A stretch of 64,000 nt of DNA from SMWN01 sp965221455 (GCA_965221455.1 OZ244890.1:1550001-1614000), one strand, 5' to 3'. Positions 8,760 through 19,600 are shown, numbered from the stretch's first letter. The notes: a model not told the origin generated them from the letters alone. Translations and numbers: made by a program.

Positions 8760-11700
8760 ATGTTGACAAAACGACTTAAACTTAACGCACCACGCACCAC
8801 AATCACTAGCCTAGCTAACGCAGACCGCTGCTGCTTCACGCAGCGCAACCACTCCATAACCGAACGCGCAGCATGTGTTGCTGCGGATAGGTTCAGCACC
8901 CAAAACAACATGACCCATTCCTCTCCCCGGAGAAGTGCCCCGAACCCGCCTAACAAACTCCCCTCCTTTACAAGGAGGGGAGCCCCGCAGGGGCGGGGTG
9001 GTCGCTTTTGGCGCGGGATGACAACAGTCATGGGCGCCGTTGCCCTGCTGGCGGGATTGTCTAGTCCGGTGGCACGGGCGCAATCTGATGGCTGGGGCGA
9101 ATGGAGTACGGGCAATATCACCGACAAGAACCAGACGCGCACCTGTAATGCCGGGGCGGGCAACACCTGTACCAATTTATACAGTGCTGGCACCACCAAC
9201 CACGGCGGCACCGAGACCCGTCCGAGTGAGACCTTTTGGGAGAACTATCTCGTCAACGGCCCGGCCGGGCATACCAATGCGACGCTGTTCCGTGGTAATG
9301 ACCTCAAACGCGTGACACTCACCCGCGACAACGATGGTCGGCTGGACGTTGCGATGGTCAATAATTTCACCGCCGGCGGTGATACATACATCTCAACCAG
9401 CCGGGCGACCCCAAGCACTGGCCTCCTCTTAGCGGTCGCCGGAGTTCCTATAACCCTGAAGACCGGCCTGTCCCGTCCGAACCTTACATGGACCGCTATC
9501 CCGGGGCCGGGCATCGTGTTTTACCGACCGACCTCCGGCAACGCGGTGGTACTGGTGGACACTTTATGTACCGCCAGCGGTGATTTAAGGGTGCGCTCGG
9601 GGCAAACCACCGGCAGCGAACGCACCGTACAAGCCAGCTCGCTGCTGTGCAATATCGGGGCGAGCGGGACTATCACCAAACAGGCCATCGGTGCGCTGAG
9701 TGCCACCGACGACTATATTTATGATGTCTGGAGCGCCTGGAGTACGGGCAATATCACCGACAAGAACCAGACGCGCACCTGTAATGCCGGGGCGGGCAAC
9801 ACCTGTACCAATGCCTACGGGGGCGGCACCACCAACCACGGCGGCACCGAGACCCGTCCGAGTGAGACCTTTTGGGAGAACTATCTCGTCAACGGCCCGG
9901 CCGGGTATACCAATGCGACTGTGAGGGAAGCAGACGGTCAAGACATCACAGGCGTGACACTCGTCCGCGAGAACGATGGTCGGTTGCAACTCACGGCATT
10001 CAATACGCCCGGCAGCGTGTTTCCCAGAAGTTCCCACATCACAACCGGGCAGGCGACCCCAAGCAGCGGTGCACTCTTCTCCGGTATAAGCCTGAAGTCC
10101 AGCCTGTCCCGTCCGAACCTCACCACATGGACCGCTATCCCGGGGCCGGGCGTCTTGTTTTACCGACCGTCCGCCAACAACGCGGCGGTCCTGGTGGACA
10201 GCTTATGTACCGCCAGCGGTGATTTAAGGGTGCGCTCGGGGACCACGTCCGACACCGAACGCACCGTACAAGCCAGCTCGTTGCTATGCAATCTCGGGGC
10301 GAGTGCCTCGGCTATCACCAAACAGGCCATCGGTGCGCTGAGTGCCAGCGACGACTATATTCATGATGGCTGGGGCGAATGGAGTACGGGCAATATCACC
10401 GACAAGAACCAGACACGCACCTGTAATGCCAGGGCGGGCAACACCTGTACCAATGCCTACGGTGGCGGCACCACCAACCACGGCGGCACCGAGACCCGTC
10501 CGAGTCACACCTTTTGGAATAACTATCTCCTCAACGGCCCGGCCGGGCATACCAATGCGACGGAGTTCTCCGGCGGTCGAGACATCACAGGCGTGACACT
10601 CGTCCGCGGGAACGATGGTCGGTTGCAACTCACGGTAGTCAATAGCCCCGGTAGAGTAGATTTTGTAAATACAAATAATCACATCACAACCGGGCAGGCG
10701 ACTCCGAGTAGCGGAAGACTCTTCAACCTTATAGACCTGAAATCCGGCCTGTCCCGTCCGAACCTCACCACATGGGCGACAATCCTTGGGCCGGGCATGG
10801 TGTATTATCGACCGTCCGCCAACAATGCGGTGGTCCTGGTGGACAGCTTATGTACCGCCAGCGGTGATTTAAGGGTGCGCTCGGGGACCACGACCGACAC
10901 CGAACAAACCGCACAATCCGGCTCGCCGCTGTGCAATCTCGGGGCGAGTGCCTCGGCTATCACCAGGCAAGCCATCGGTGCGCTGAGTGCCACCGACAAC
11001 TATCTTTATGCTGCGATGCCCGCGACATTGAGTGCCATCCAGGGCAATACCTCCAACACCTCGGCCAATGTCGACGATGTCTTGACCGCCGGCGCGGTCA
11101 GCCATCCCACGTTGACCGTCAATACCCGTGCCCGGCAATGGCAACGCTGTCCCACTCAAGACTGTAACAGCGCAACGGCTATCAGCCCGGGCGGCACCGC
11201 TGCGACCTACACGGTGCAAGCGGCGGACCGGGGTAACTGGCTGCGGGTGCGGGTGACTCAGGGCGGGGATTTCAACGACACCCTGTTCTCCAATATCTTA
11301 CAGGTCAGCCGTCGCGGTGCCATAGGTCTCATCACCGGCACTGCCAGGGTTGGCAGCACGCTGACGGCGGGCGCGGTCACCGACGCGGACGCCTCACCGA
11401 ATACCGATGTCGGGACCATTACCTGGCAATGGCAGACAGCGACCGCCTCGGCGGGACCGTTTACCGCCGCACCGGGGACGAACAATACCGCCACGTACAC
11501 CATTGCATCAGACCAATCACAAATAGGTGTGTGGTTGCGCGTGATGGCGAGTTATCCGAATGCGGGAGGCGGTAGCCTGACGTCTGACCCGGTAGGCCCG
11601 GTCGCGGGTGTGCGCGTGTCGCCGACCGCGCTGAATGTGACCGAGGGGAACAGCACCGGCTATAGGCTGGTGCTGGGCAGCCGACCGACGGTGGCGGTGA

Positions 11701-14558
11701 CGATTAGCGTGACCAGTAACAATGCCGCGGTGACCGTGAGCCCCGCGACCCTGACCTTTAGCACAATCAACTGGAATGCCGCCCAAACCGTGACGGTGAC
11801 GGGTGCTGCGGACGCGAATGCGACCAACGAACGCGGCGTACAACTGACCCATACGGTGAGCGGCGGTGATGCGAACTATGCTGCGCTGACGCCGCCCCCC
11901 GTGACCGTGAATGTCGCGGATAACGCTGCCAACGTGATTGTGAGCACGACCACGCTGGCGGTCAATGAAGGCGAGACCAACGAGTATACACTGCGCTTGA
12001 ATACCCTGCCGACGCACGCGGTCACGATTAGCGTGAGCAGTAATAATCCGGCGGTGACCGCAACCGCATCGCTGACCTTTACCAGGAATAACTGGAATCA
12101 GGCGCAGACGGTGACGGTGATGGGTGCCGAGGACGCGAATACGACCAGCGAAAGCGGTGTGCGACTGAGCCATGCGGTGAGCAGCAGCGATACGCGCTAT
12201 GCCGCGGTGAACCCGCCCGCCGTGACCGTGAGTGTCACGGATAACGACGCGCCGGGCGTGACCGTGAGTACGACCACGCTGGCGGTCCTTGAAGGCGAGA
12301 CCGGCGAGTATACGCTGCGCTTGAATAACCAACCGAGCCACGCGGTGACGATTAGCGTGACCAGTGACAATACTGCGGTGACCGTGACCTCGCCACTGAC
12401 CTTTACCACAGTCAATTGGAATGCCGTCCAAACCGTGACCGTGACGGGTGCTGAGGACACGAATACGACCAGCGAAAGCGTGCAACTGAGTCATGCGCTG
12501 AGCAGCGCTGATACGGGCTATGCCGGGGTGACGCCGCCCGCCGTGACCGTGCGTGTCACGGATAACGACGCGCAGAGTGCGGTCGTGAGTCCGCCCGCGC
12601 TGGTGGTCAATGAGGGCGGGACCGGCGAGTTTACGTTGAGGTTGGCGACCGAACCGCAGGCTTCGTTCCAACGAATTAGAATACTAGGCGAAAATAGCGA
12701 TGCTGCCGATGCTACGACGGTGAGTCCGGCGCGACTGTTCTTTAACCCCACCAACTGGGACACGTTGCGGACGATCACGGTGACGGCTGTTGAGGATGAC
12801 GATGCAGATGATGAGACCGTGAAGCTATTAGTTGGGGAGAACGGGATTACGAGACAGCCCTTAGTCATCACCATAACAGATAACGATACGTTGGGTTTTA
12901 CGCTGAGTTCGACCTCGTTGACCGTGACTGAGGGGCGCACGGCGACCTATACCATCCGGCTGGGTAGCCGACCATCGGCGACCGTGAGCATTCTGCCGCA
13001 AACCTTCAATGCCGATGTCGCGACGGTGAGTCCGGCGACCCCGTCCAGCCTGGACTTTACCACGGACAACTGGAATATGCCGCAGACGGTGACGGTCATG
13101 GGTGTTGAGGACACGAATAGGAACCACGAGAGCGTGCAACTGACCCATGCGGTGCGCAGCAGCGATGAGACCTATGCGGCGCTGACCCCTCCGTCCGTGA
13201 CCGTGGGTGTCACGGATAACGATGCGCCGGGCGTGACCGTGAGTACGACCACGCTGGCGGTCAATGAAGGTGAGACCGGCGAGTATCGCTTAAGCCTGTC
13301 TACCCTGCCGACGGCACCGGTGACGATTGCCGTGAGCAATCCCGATGACACGGCGGTGACACTCAGTGCCACCTCACTGACCTTTACCACAGACAACTGG
13401 AACGTGCCACGGACGGTAACGGTGACGGGTGCGCAGGACACGGATGCGAACGACGAGACCGTGCAACTCACGCATACAGCGACCAGTACCGACCCTGGCT
13501 ACAATGGGGGTACCGTGACGATAAGTGCGGTGGCGGTGACGGTGGATGATGATGAGACGGCGGGCGTGACCGTGAGCCCGACCACGCTGGCGGTCGGTGA
13601 AGCTGGCAGTGGCGAGTATACGCTGCGGTTGAATACCCCACCGGCCAGCGATGTCACGATTAACGTGACCAATCCCGATGCCAGTGCGGTGACCCTCAGT
13701 GCCACCTCACTGACGTTTACTACAGACAACTGGAACAGTGTCCAGACAGTGACCGTGAGTGGTGTTGAAGACACAGATGCGGACCACGAGACCGTGCAAC
13801 TCACACATACGGCGGCCAGTACAGACCCTGGCTACAATGGGGCTGCCGTGACGATAGACTCCGTCGCTGTGACCTTGAATGATAACGACGGCCCAGGCGT
13901 GACCGTGAGTACCACCACGCTGACAGTCCATGAGCGTGGTGGGACTGGCATGTATACACTGCGCCTGAATACCCCACCGACGGAAGCAGTGACGATTAGC
14001 GTGACCCATTCCAATGCCGCTGCTGCGACGGTGAGTCCCACCTCACTGATGTTTAGCGCCACCGACTGGAATACCGCCAAAACCATCACCGTGACGGGAG
14101 TGGAAGACGCTGATACAGACGACGAGACCGTGCAACTCACGCATACGGTGACCAGTACCGACACCACCTATCGTACCGTCACGGCGGCCACCGTAACGGT
14201 GACGGTGACGGAGATAGCGGCGGTGAGTCTTGATGTGGATGGCAGCGGTGGTGATCCTAACCAGAGTGACGGACTCTTGCTGGGCCGCTACCTGTTTGGT
14301 ATTCGTGATGCGGCGGGCTTGCTTGATACGATTCCGGGGAGTCCCTCGTTCAATGCGGTCACGACGAATATTGCGGGAGCTTTCGCCAGCGGTCGTCTTG
14401 ACGTGGATGGCAGCGGCGGTGATCCCAACCAGAGTGACGGACTCTTGCTGGGCCGCTACCTGTTTGGTATTCGCGACACGGTGGGCCTGCTCGATACCAT
14501 TCCGGGCAATCCATCGTTCAATGAGGTCAGGACGAATATCGAGGCACTCTTGCGGTAG
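8760..14558 (+). CDS. Large secreted repeat protein: thrombospondin-like, Ig-like, Calx-beta-like repeats, dockerin-like tail
   Basis: 1932 residues from ATG 8760. A hydrophobic signal sequence lies at about residues 87-110 (MTTVMGAVALLAGLSSPVAR-AQ), so the true start may be ATG 9018; the preceding 86 residues include a translated palindromic repeat. Domains in order: three repeats of about 213 residues (9091-11010), each opening with W-x-x-W-STGNITDKNQTRTC and a second Cys, like thrombospondin type 1 modules; two Ig-like repeats (about 11020-11610; motifs WQRC and WLRVRV); eight Calx-beta-like repeats of about 108 residues (11611-14220; motifs V-S-x-x-x-L-x-V-x-E-G, F-x-x-x-N-W and V-T-V-x-D-N-D); and two copies of a dockerin-like EF-hand motif LDVDGSGGDPNQSDG plus GRYLFGIRD (14224-14555). 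Probably a surface or secreted calcium-binding adhesin. The secretion route is not evident: there is no autotransporter barrel, LPXTG or PEP-CTERM. It shares its architecture with the giant gene at 49983. Confidence 0.85.
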   Translation: MLTKRLKLNAPRTTITSLANADRCCFTQRNHSITERAACVAADRFSTQNNMTHSSPRRSAPNPPNKLPSFTRRGAPQGRGGRFWRGMTTVMGAVALLAGLSSPVARAQSDGWGEWSTGNITDKNQTRTCNAGAGNTCTNLYSAGTTNHGGTETRPSETFWENYLVNGPAGHTNATLFRGNDLKRVTLTRDNDGRLDVAMVNNFTAGGDTYISTSRATPSTGLLLAVAGVPITLKTGLSRPNLTWTAIPGPGIVFYRPTSGNAVVLVDTLCTASGDLRVRSGQTTGSERTVQASSLLCNIGASGTITKQAIGALSATDDYIYDVWSAWSTGNITDKNQTRTCNAGAGNTCTNAYGGGTTNHGGTETRPSETFWENYLVNGPAGYTNATVREADGQDITGVTLVRENDGRLQLTAFNTPGSVFPRSSHITTGQATPSSGALFSGISLKSSLSRPNLTTWTAIPGPGVLFYRPSANNAAVLVDSLCTASGDLRVRSGTTSDTERTVQASSLLCNLGASASAITKQAIGALSASDDYIHDGWGEWSTGNITDKNQTRTCNARAGNTCTNAYGGGTTNHGGTETRPSHTFWNNYLLNGPAGHTNATEFSGGRDITGVTLVRGNDGRLQLTVVNSPGRVDFVNTNNHITTGQATPSSGRLFNLIDLKSGLSRPNLTTWATILGPGMVYYRPSANNAVVLVDSLCTASGDLRVRSGTTTDTEQTAQSGSPLCNLGASASAITRQAIGALSATDNYLYAAMPATLSAIQGNTSNTSANVDDVLTAGAVSHPTLTVNTRARQWQRCPTQDCNSATAISPGGTAATYTVQAADRGNWLRVRVTQGGDFNDTLFSNILQVSRRGAIGLITGTARVGSTLTAGAVTDADASPNTDVGTITWQWQTATASAGPFTAAPGTNNTATYTIASDQSQIGVWLRVMASYPNAGGGSLTSDPVGPVAGVRVSPTALNVTEGNSTGYRLVLGSRPTVAVTISVTSNNAAVTVSPATLTFSTINWNAAQTVTVTGAADANATNERGVQLTHTVSGGDANYAALTPPPVTVNVADNAANVIVSTTTLAVNEGETNEYTLRLNTLPTHAVTISVSSNNPAVTATASLTFTRNNWNQAQTVTVMGAEDANTTSESGVRLSHAVSSSDTRYAAVNPPAVTVSVTDNDAPGVTVSTTTLAVLEGETGEYTLRLNNQPSHAVTISVTSDNTAVTVTSPLTFTTVNWNAVQTVTVTGAEDTNTTSESVQLSHALSSADTGYAGVTPPAVTVRVTDNDAQSAVVSPPALVVNEGGTGEFTLRLATEPQASFQRIRILGENSDAADATTVSPARLFFNPTNWDTLRTITVTAVEDDDADDETVKLLVGENGITRQPLVITITDNDTLGFTLSSTSLTVTEGRTATYTIRLGSRPSATVSILPQTFNADVATVSPATPSSLDFTTDNWNMPQTVTVMGVEDTNRNHESVQLTHAVRSSDETYAALTPPSVTVGVTDNDAPGVTVSTTTLAVNEGETGEYRLSLSTLPTAPVTIAVSNPDDTAVTLSATSLTFTTDNWNVPRTVTVTGAQDTDANDETVQLTHTATSTDPGYNGGTVTISAVAVTVDDDETAGVTVSPTTLAVGEAGSGEYTLRLNTPPASDVTINVTNPDASAVTLSATSLTFTTDNWNSVQTVTVSGVEDTDADHETVQLTHTAASTDPGYNGAAVTIDSVAVTLNDNDGPGVTVSTTTLTVHERGGTGMYTLRLNTPPTEAVTISVTHSNAAAATVSPTSLMFSATDWNTAKTITVTGVEDADTDDETVQLTHTVTSTDTTYRTVTAATVTVTVTEIAAVSLDVDGSGGDPNQSDGLLLGRYLFGIRDAAGLLDTIPGSPSFNAVTTNIAGAFASGRLDVDGSGGDPNQSDGLLLGRYLFGIRDTVGLLDTIPGNPSFNEVRTNIEALLR
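8958..9002. repeat. Palindromic GC-rich repeat inside the leader of the 8760 gene
   Basis: A hairpin CTCCCCTCC...GGAGGGGAG followed by GCCCCGCAGGGGCGGGGTGG. A near-identical copy lies at 21465-21509, and a related form with the order changed at about 14654-14695. Here it is translated as LPSFTRRGAPQGRGG just before the signal peptide. Confidence 0.75.
9091..11010 (+). repeat. Three tandem thrombospondin-like repeats of about 640 bp
   Basis: Units start near 9091, 9727 and 10370 and encode the same WSTGNITDKNQTRTC block, THGGTETRPS-like stretch, HITTGQATPSSG-like middle and CTASGDLRVRSG end. Long stretches are identical at DNA level, while the middle of each unit has diverged. This suggests recent duplication or conversion acting on the conserved blocks. 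Confidence 0.85.
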
Positions 14559-14750
14559 TGGCTGCATGGACAGCATAGACGCTCACTGCACAGGCTTTTC
14601 TTGCCACTTGTGCATGGCTAAACTCGGGAAAGCTGAGGCACAGGCACTAACAACCCCCTCCCCCCTGCGGGGTACTCCCCCTTGGCAGGGTGAGAGCTTT
14701 TAGGGCGGGAAATGCTTTTACTGTCACTCAACTTTGTCGGCTAACTCACT
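14559..14750. other. Spacer with palindromic repeat and left copy of a 35-bp direct repeat
   Basis: This has no gene. It holds a CCCCTCCCCCCTGCGGGG-type repeat (14654-14695) and the 35-bp sequence at 14716-14750 that recurs at 21432-21466, just outside the other side of the IS3-derived block. The left IS end begins at the very next base, 14751. Confidence 0.7.
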
Positions 14751-14818
14751 TGTAGTGGTCTAATAAATCCGTACCAGGTGATAGGTGATGAAATCACATA
14801 CTCATGGAGGTACGGCTC

Positions 14819-14920
14819 ATGACAAAAGAACGAAAACACTTTACACCTGAGTTTAAACAAGATGCTGCCTTGTCTGGTAGTAGACCAGGACTACAGCATC
14901 AAAGAAGCCTGTCCAGTTGA
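14819..14920 (+). pseudogene. IS3 OrfA remnant (copy 1; identical starts at 15605 and 16332)
   Basis: ATG at 14819 follows GGAGG at 14806-14810 and reads MTKERKHFTPEFKQDAA, the N terminus of IS3-family OrfA, which normally continues into a helix-turn-helix. The frame then shifts; one frame over gives LVVDQDYSIKEACPVEQLST, the expected OrfA continuation, before the sequence breaks off at about 14965. The frame-shifted product stops after 33 residues. Confidence 0.75.
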
Positions 14921-15256
14921 GCAATTAAGCACGCACTATCGTCAAAGTGACGGCGATGATTGTCAGTAGCCAGCAGGGCTTATCGCAACAGTCACCTCGT
15001 CATTCCTGCGGAAGCAGGAATCCAGGTGCTGATTGCAACTCGTCTGAATTGCTTCGCTAAAGCTCTCCCCCTGCCAGGGGGGAGGGGGTTGCAGGGGGGA
15101 GGGAATGACGACTTACAACATCACCACAAACAATACAGACATTACCGCAACCAGCTTCCAGCATTCCATGTGACCGCCTGAAAGCATCAACCCCTGCCGT
15201 CATTGCGAGCAAAGCGAAGCAATCCAGTAAACTTTAAAGATAAGCCAGGATACCTT

Positions 15257-15478
15257 CGTCATTGCGAGCAAAGCGAAGCAATCCAGTAAACTTTAAAGAT
15301 AAGTCAGGATACCTTGAAATATTTGAAGATATGCAAAATGCCATTGCCAGAGAAAAATAAATTAAAGCTGACTCCCGCAAAAAGAAACCTGCCCTGATTG
15401 AAAAACATAACCCGAAATGGAACAATTTATATGAAGATATTGTTTAATCTGGATTGCTTCGCTTCGCTCGCAATGACG
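15257..15478 (+). mobile_element. 222-bp GIY-YIG-element deletion derivative, copy 1
   Basis: Bounded by 30-bp inverted repeats (15257-15286 and 15449-15478, one mismatch). It retains the 3' half of the nuclease frame (YLEIFEDMQNAIAREK, TAA, then IKADSRKKKPALIEKHNPKW) but lacks the start and the GIY-YIG motif. Confidence 0.75.
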
Positions 15479-15983
15479 GTGCAACGTCCCAACCAGGTTG
15501 GGTATACGTGACGTATGTCCGGGTCGGGACACGGTGTGTAGTGGTCTAATAAATCCGTACCAGGTGATAGGTGATGAAATCACATACTCATGGAGGTACG
15601 GCTCATGACAAAAGAACGAAAACACTTTACACCTGAGTTTAAACAAGATGCTGCCTTGTCTGGTAGTAGACCAGGACTACAGCATCAAAGAAGCCTGTCC
15701 AGTTGAGCAATTAAGCACGCACTATCGTCAAAGTGACGGCGATGATTGTCAGTAGCCAGCAGGGCTTATCGCAACAGTCACCTCGTCATTCCTGCGGAAG
15801 CAGGAATCCAGGTGCTGATTGCAACTCGTCTGAATTGCTTCGCTAAAGCTCTCCCCCTGCCAAGGGGGAGGGGGTTGCAGGGGGGAGGGAATGACGACTT
15901 ACAACATCACCACAAACAATACAGACATTACCGCAACCAGCTTCCAGCATTCCATGTGACCGCCTGAAAGCATCAACCCCTGC

Positions 15984-16205
15984 CGTCATTGCGAGCAAAG
16001 CGAAGCAATCCAGTAAACTTTAAAGATAAGTCAGGATACCTTGAAATATTTGAAGATATGCAAAATGCCATTGCCAGAGAAAAATAAATTAAAGCTGACT
16101 CCCGCAAAAAGAAACCTGCCCTGATTGAAAAACACAATCCGGAATGGAACAATTTATATGAAGATATTGTTTAATCTGGATTGCTTCGCTTTGCTCGCAA
16201 TGACG
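15984..16205 (+). mobile_element. 222-bp GIY-YIG-element deletion derivative, copy 2
   Basis: Inverted repeats at 15984-16013 and 16176-16205 are perfect 30-mers. The interior matches copy 1 with a few substitutions and carries the same internal TAA. Confidence 0.75.
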
Positions 16206-16726
16206 GTGCAACGTCCCAACCAGGTTGGGTATACGTGACGTATGTCCGGGTCGGGACACGGTGTGTAGTGGTCTAATAAATCCGTACCAGGTGATAGGTG
16301 ATGAAATCACATACTCATGGAGGTACGGCTCATGACAAAAGAACGAAAACACTTTACACCTGAGTTTAAACAAGATGCTGCCTTGTCTGGTAGTAGACCA
16401 GGACTACAGCATCAAAGAAGCCTGTCCAGTTGAGCAATTAAGCACGCACTATCGTCAAAGTGACGGCGATGATTGTCAGTAGCCAGCAGGGCTTATCGCA
16501 ACAGTCACCTCGTCATTCCTGCGGAAGCAGGAATCCAGGTGCTGATTGCAACTCGTCTGAATTGCTTCGCTAAAGCTCTCCCCCTGCCAAGGGGGAGTAC
16601 CCCGCAGGGGGAGGGGGTTGCAGGGGGGAGGGAATGACGACTTACAACATCACCACAAACAATACAGACATTACCGCAACCAGCTTCCAGCATTCCATGT
16701 GACCGCCTGAAAGCATCAACCCCTGC

Positions 16727-16948
16727 CGTCATTGCGAGCAAAGCGAAGCAATCCAGTAAACTTTAAAGATAAGCCAGGATACCTTGAAATATTTGAAGAT
16801 ATGCAAAATGCCATTGCCAGAGAAAAATAAATTAAAGCTGACTCCCGCAAAAAGAAACCTGCCCTGATTGAAAAACACAATCCGGAATGGAACAATTTAT
16901 ATGAAGATATTGTTTAATCTGGATTGCTTCGCTTTGCTCGCAATGACG
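16727..16948 (+). mobile_element. 222-bp GIY-YIG-element deletion derivative, copy 3
   Basis: Same 30-bp ends (16727-16756 and 16919-16948) and the same interior as the neighbouring copies. It is followed by a run of degraded pieces of the right end (GCAATGACG repeated at short intervals, 16940-17010). Confidence 0.75.
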
Positions 16949-16999
16949 GGGGGAAACTCGCAATGACGAGGGGAAGTCGCAATGACGGGGAGACAGAAC

Positions 17000-19600
17000 T
17001 TGCAATGACGGGAAAAAAATGACGACTTACAACATCACCACAAACAATCGTCACATTACGCAACCAGCTTCCAGCATTCCATGAGACCGCCTGTGCATGT
17101 ACCCCTGCCGTCTATTGCGAGCAAAGCGAAGCAATCCAGTAAACTCAGGTTAAAGTTCTTAAGTCAGGCCGTACCTTGAGTATTTGAATTTCATGCAAAA
17201 TGCCATTGCCAGAGAAAGACAGATTAAACCTGAGTTTCCCGACGGCAGGGGTTGATGCTTTCAGGCGGTCACATGGAATGCTGGAAGCTGGTTGCGGTAA
17301 TGTCTGTATTGTTTGGACATACGAAACTTACCCAAGTTTCCCCCTGGTTGGGAGTTGACCGTCATTGCGAGCAAAGCGAAGCAATCCAGATTAAACAATA
17401 TCTTCATATAAATTGTTCCATTCCGGATTGTGTTTTTCAATCAGGGCTTCGTTTCTTTTTGCGGGAGTCAGCTTTAATTTATTTTTCTCTGGCAATGGCA
17501 TTTTGCATATCTTCAAATATTTCAAGGTATCCTGGCTTATCTTTAAAGTTTACTGGATTGCTTCGCTTTGCTCGCAATGACGGCAGGGGTTGATGCTTTC
17601 AGGCGGTCACATGGAATGCTGGAAGCTGGTTGCGGTAATGTCTGTATTGTTTGTGGTGATGTTGTAAGTCGTCATTCCCTCCCCCCTGCAAGCGAAGCCC
17701 TCCCCTTTGGCAGGGGGAGAGCTTTAGCGAAGCAATTTGACGAGTTGCAATCAGCACCTGAGAAAAATAAATACGAGCTGACTGTCCCGCAAAAAGAAAC
17801 CTGCTGGCTCCTGACAATCATCGCCGTCATTGACGAAGTGCGTGCTTAATTGTTTAATCTGGACAGGCTTTCTTTGATGCAATGACGGTGTACGTCCAGG
17901 TTACTATACCAGACGTATCGGGTCGGGACACGGTAAAGTGTTTAATCGTTCCATGAGCCGTACCTCCATGATAGGTGATGAAATCACATATCATGGGTAC
18001 GGATTCATGACAAAAGAACGAAAACACGTTCACCTGAGTTTAAACAAGATGCGGACCTTACGTCTGGTAGTACCCAACCTACAGCATTGGGAGTTGCCCG
18101 TCATTGAGCAAGCGAAGCAACGCATATCTTCATATAAAGTTGACGTTATGTTTTTCAATGATTGTCAGTTTCTTTTTGCAGGAGTCAGCTTTATCGCAAC
18201 AGTCACCTCGCATTTGCATATCGGAAGCATTTCAAGGTATCCTGCTTATCTTTAAAGTTCGTCTGGATTGCTTCGCTTTGCTCGCAATGACGGGTTGATG
18301 CTTTCAGGCGGTCACATGGAATGCTGGAAGCTGGTTGCGGTAATGTCTGTATTGTTTGTGGTGATGTTGTAAGTCGTCATTCCCGCAACAAGCTTCCCAG
18401 CATTGCCATGCTGACCGCCTCGTCAAAGCGAGTCAACCCCTGCCGTCATTGCGAGCAAAGCGAAGCAATCCAGATTAAACAATATTTCAGATAAGCCATT
18501 CCGGATACCTTGAAATATTTGAAATCATGCAAAATTCTTTTTGCCAGAGAAGCTTTAATTAAAGCTTTCTCTGGCAAATGGCATTTTGCCTGATCTTCAA
18601 ATAACACAAGGAATCCTGAACTTATATGAAATATTGTTTAACTGGATTGCTTCGCTTTGCTCGCAATGACGGCAGGGGTTGATGCTTTCAGGCGGTCACA
18701 TGGAATGCTGGAAGCTGGTTGCGGTAATGTCTGTATTGTTTGTGGTGATGTTGTAAGTCGTCATTTTTTTCCCGTCATTGCACAGTTCTGACCCCAGTTA
18801 TTCCGAGTCGACCCCCTGAAAGCATCAACCCCTGCCGTCATTGCGAGCAAAGCGAAGCAATCCAGTAAACTTTAAAGATAAGTTCCATACCTTGAAATAT
18901 TTGAAATATGCAAAATGCCATTGCCAGAGAAAAACAGATTAAAGCTGACTCCCGCAAAAAGAATTTTGCCCTGATCTGAAAAACATAACCCAATGGTAAC
19001 TGGCTTATATGAAGATAGTTTAATCTGGATTGCTTCGCTTTGCTCGCAATGACGGCAGGGGTTGATGCTTTCAGGCGGTCACATGGAATGCTGGAAGCTG
19101 GTTGCGGTAATGTCTGTATTGTTTGTGGTGATGTTGTAAGTCGTCATTCCCTCCCCCCTGCAACCCCCTCCCTCATGGAGGTACTTGGCAGGGGGAGAGC
19201 TTTAGCGAAGCAATTCAGACGAGTTGCAATCAGCACCTGGATTCCTGCTTCCGCAGGAATGACGAGGTGACTGTTGCGATAAGCCCTGCTGGCTACTGAC
19301 AATCATCGCCACGTCACTTTGACGATAGTGCGTGCTTAATTGCTCAACTGGACAGGCTTCTTTGATGCTGTAGTCCTGGTCTACTACCAGACAAGGCAGC
19401 ATCTTGTTTAAACTCAGGTGTAAAGTGTTTTCGTTCAACATTGTCATGAGCCGTACCTACATGACATGTGACCATCACAGCTTCCAGCACCTGTACCGGA
19501 TTTATTAAACACAACCCGTGCCGACCCGGACAGCGAAGTCACGTATACCCAGGACGTTACCGTCATTATTTGAAGCGAAGCAATCCAGATTAAACAATAT
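17000..19600 (-). repeat. Inverted, scrambled copies of the IS/GIY-YIG unit
   Basis: The same building blocks appear here mostly in reverse orientation. Examples are GGTTGATGCTTTCAGGCGGT at 17250, 18293, 18677 and 19060, and the left end plus OrfA start reading backwards at 19340-19510. A clean inverted 223-bp GIY-YIG derivative lies at 17360-17582 with intact ends. Other pieces carry many substitutions, short deletions and abrupt switches of direction. No gene is supported. The degree of patchwork within otherwise near-identical repeats suggests assembly damage or repeated rearrangement. Confidence 0.65.

Larger units (their letters stand above)
14751..16990 (+). repeat. Three direct tandem copies of an IS-derived unit (786, 727 and about 727 bp)
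   Basis: Units start with TGTAGTGGTC at 14751, 15537 and 16264. Each contains the left IS end, OrfA start (ATG at 14819, 15605, 16332), a palindrome with the core TCATTCCTGCGGAAGCAGGA, a GC-rich CCCCCTGCC...GGGGG repeat, a 222-bp GIY-YIG derivative and the OrfB fragment GTTGGGTATACGTGACG. Each unit ends at GGGACACGGTG, fused to the next left end. The first unit is longer because a 59-bp piece (15198-15256) is duplicated. Confidence 0.85.

Noticed and set aside
8245..9211. Minus-strand frames sharing a motif like VLxLSAATxAxxSVMEWL
   Set aside because: The similarity comes from the duplicated DNA at 8264-8353 and 8817-8903. The plus-strand reading is continuous with a secreted protein, and the minus-strand frames lack a start signal.
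11517..12671. 384-codon minus-strand frame opposite the 8760 gene
   Set aside because: It is the complement of Calx-beta repeats, with repetitive His/Arg-rich composition and no recognisable domain.
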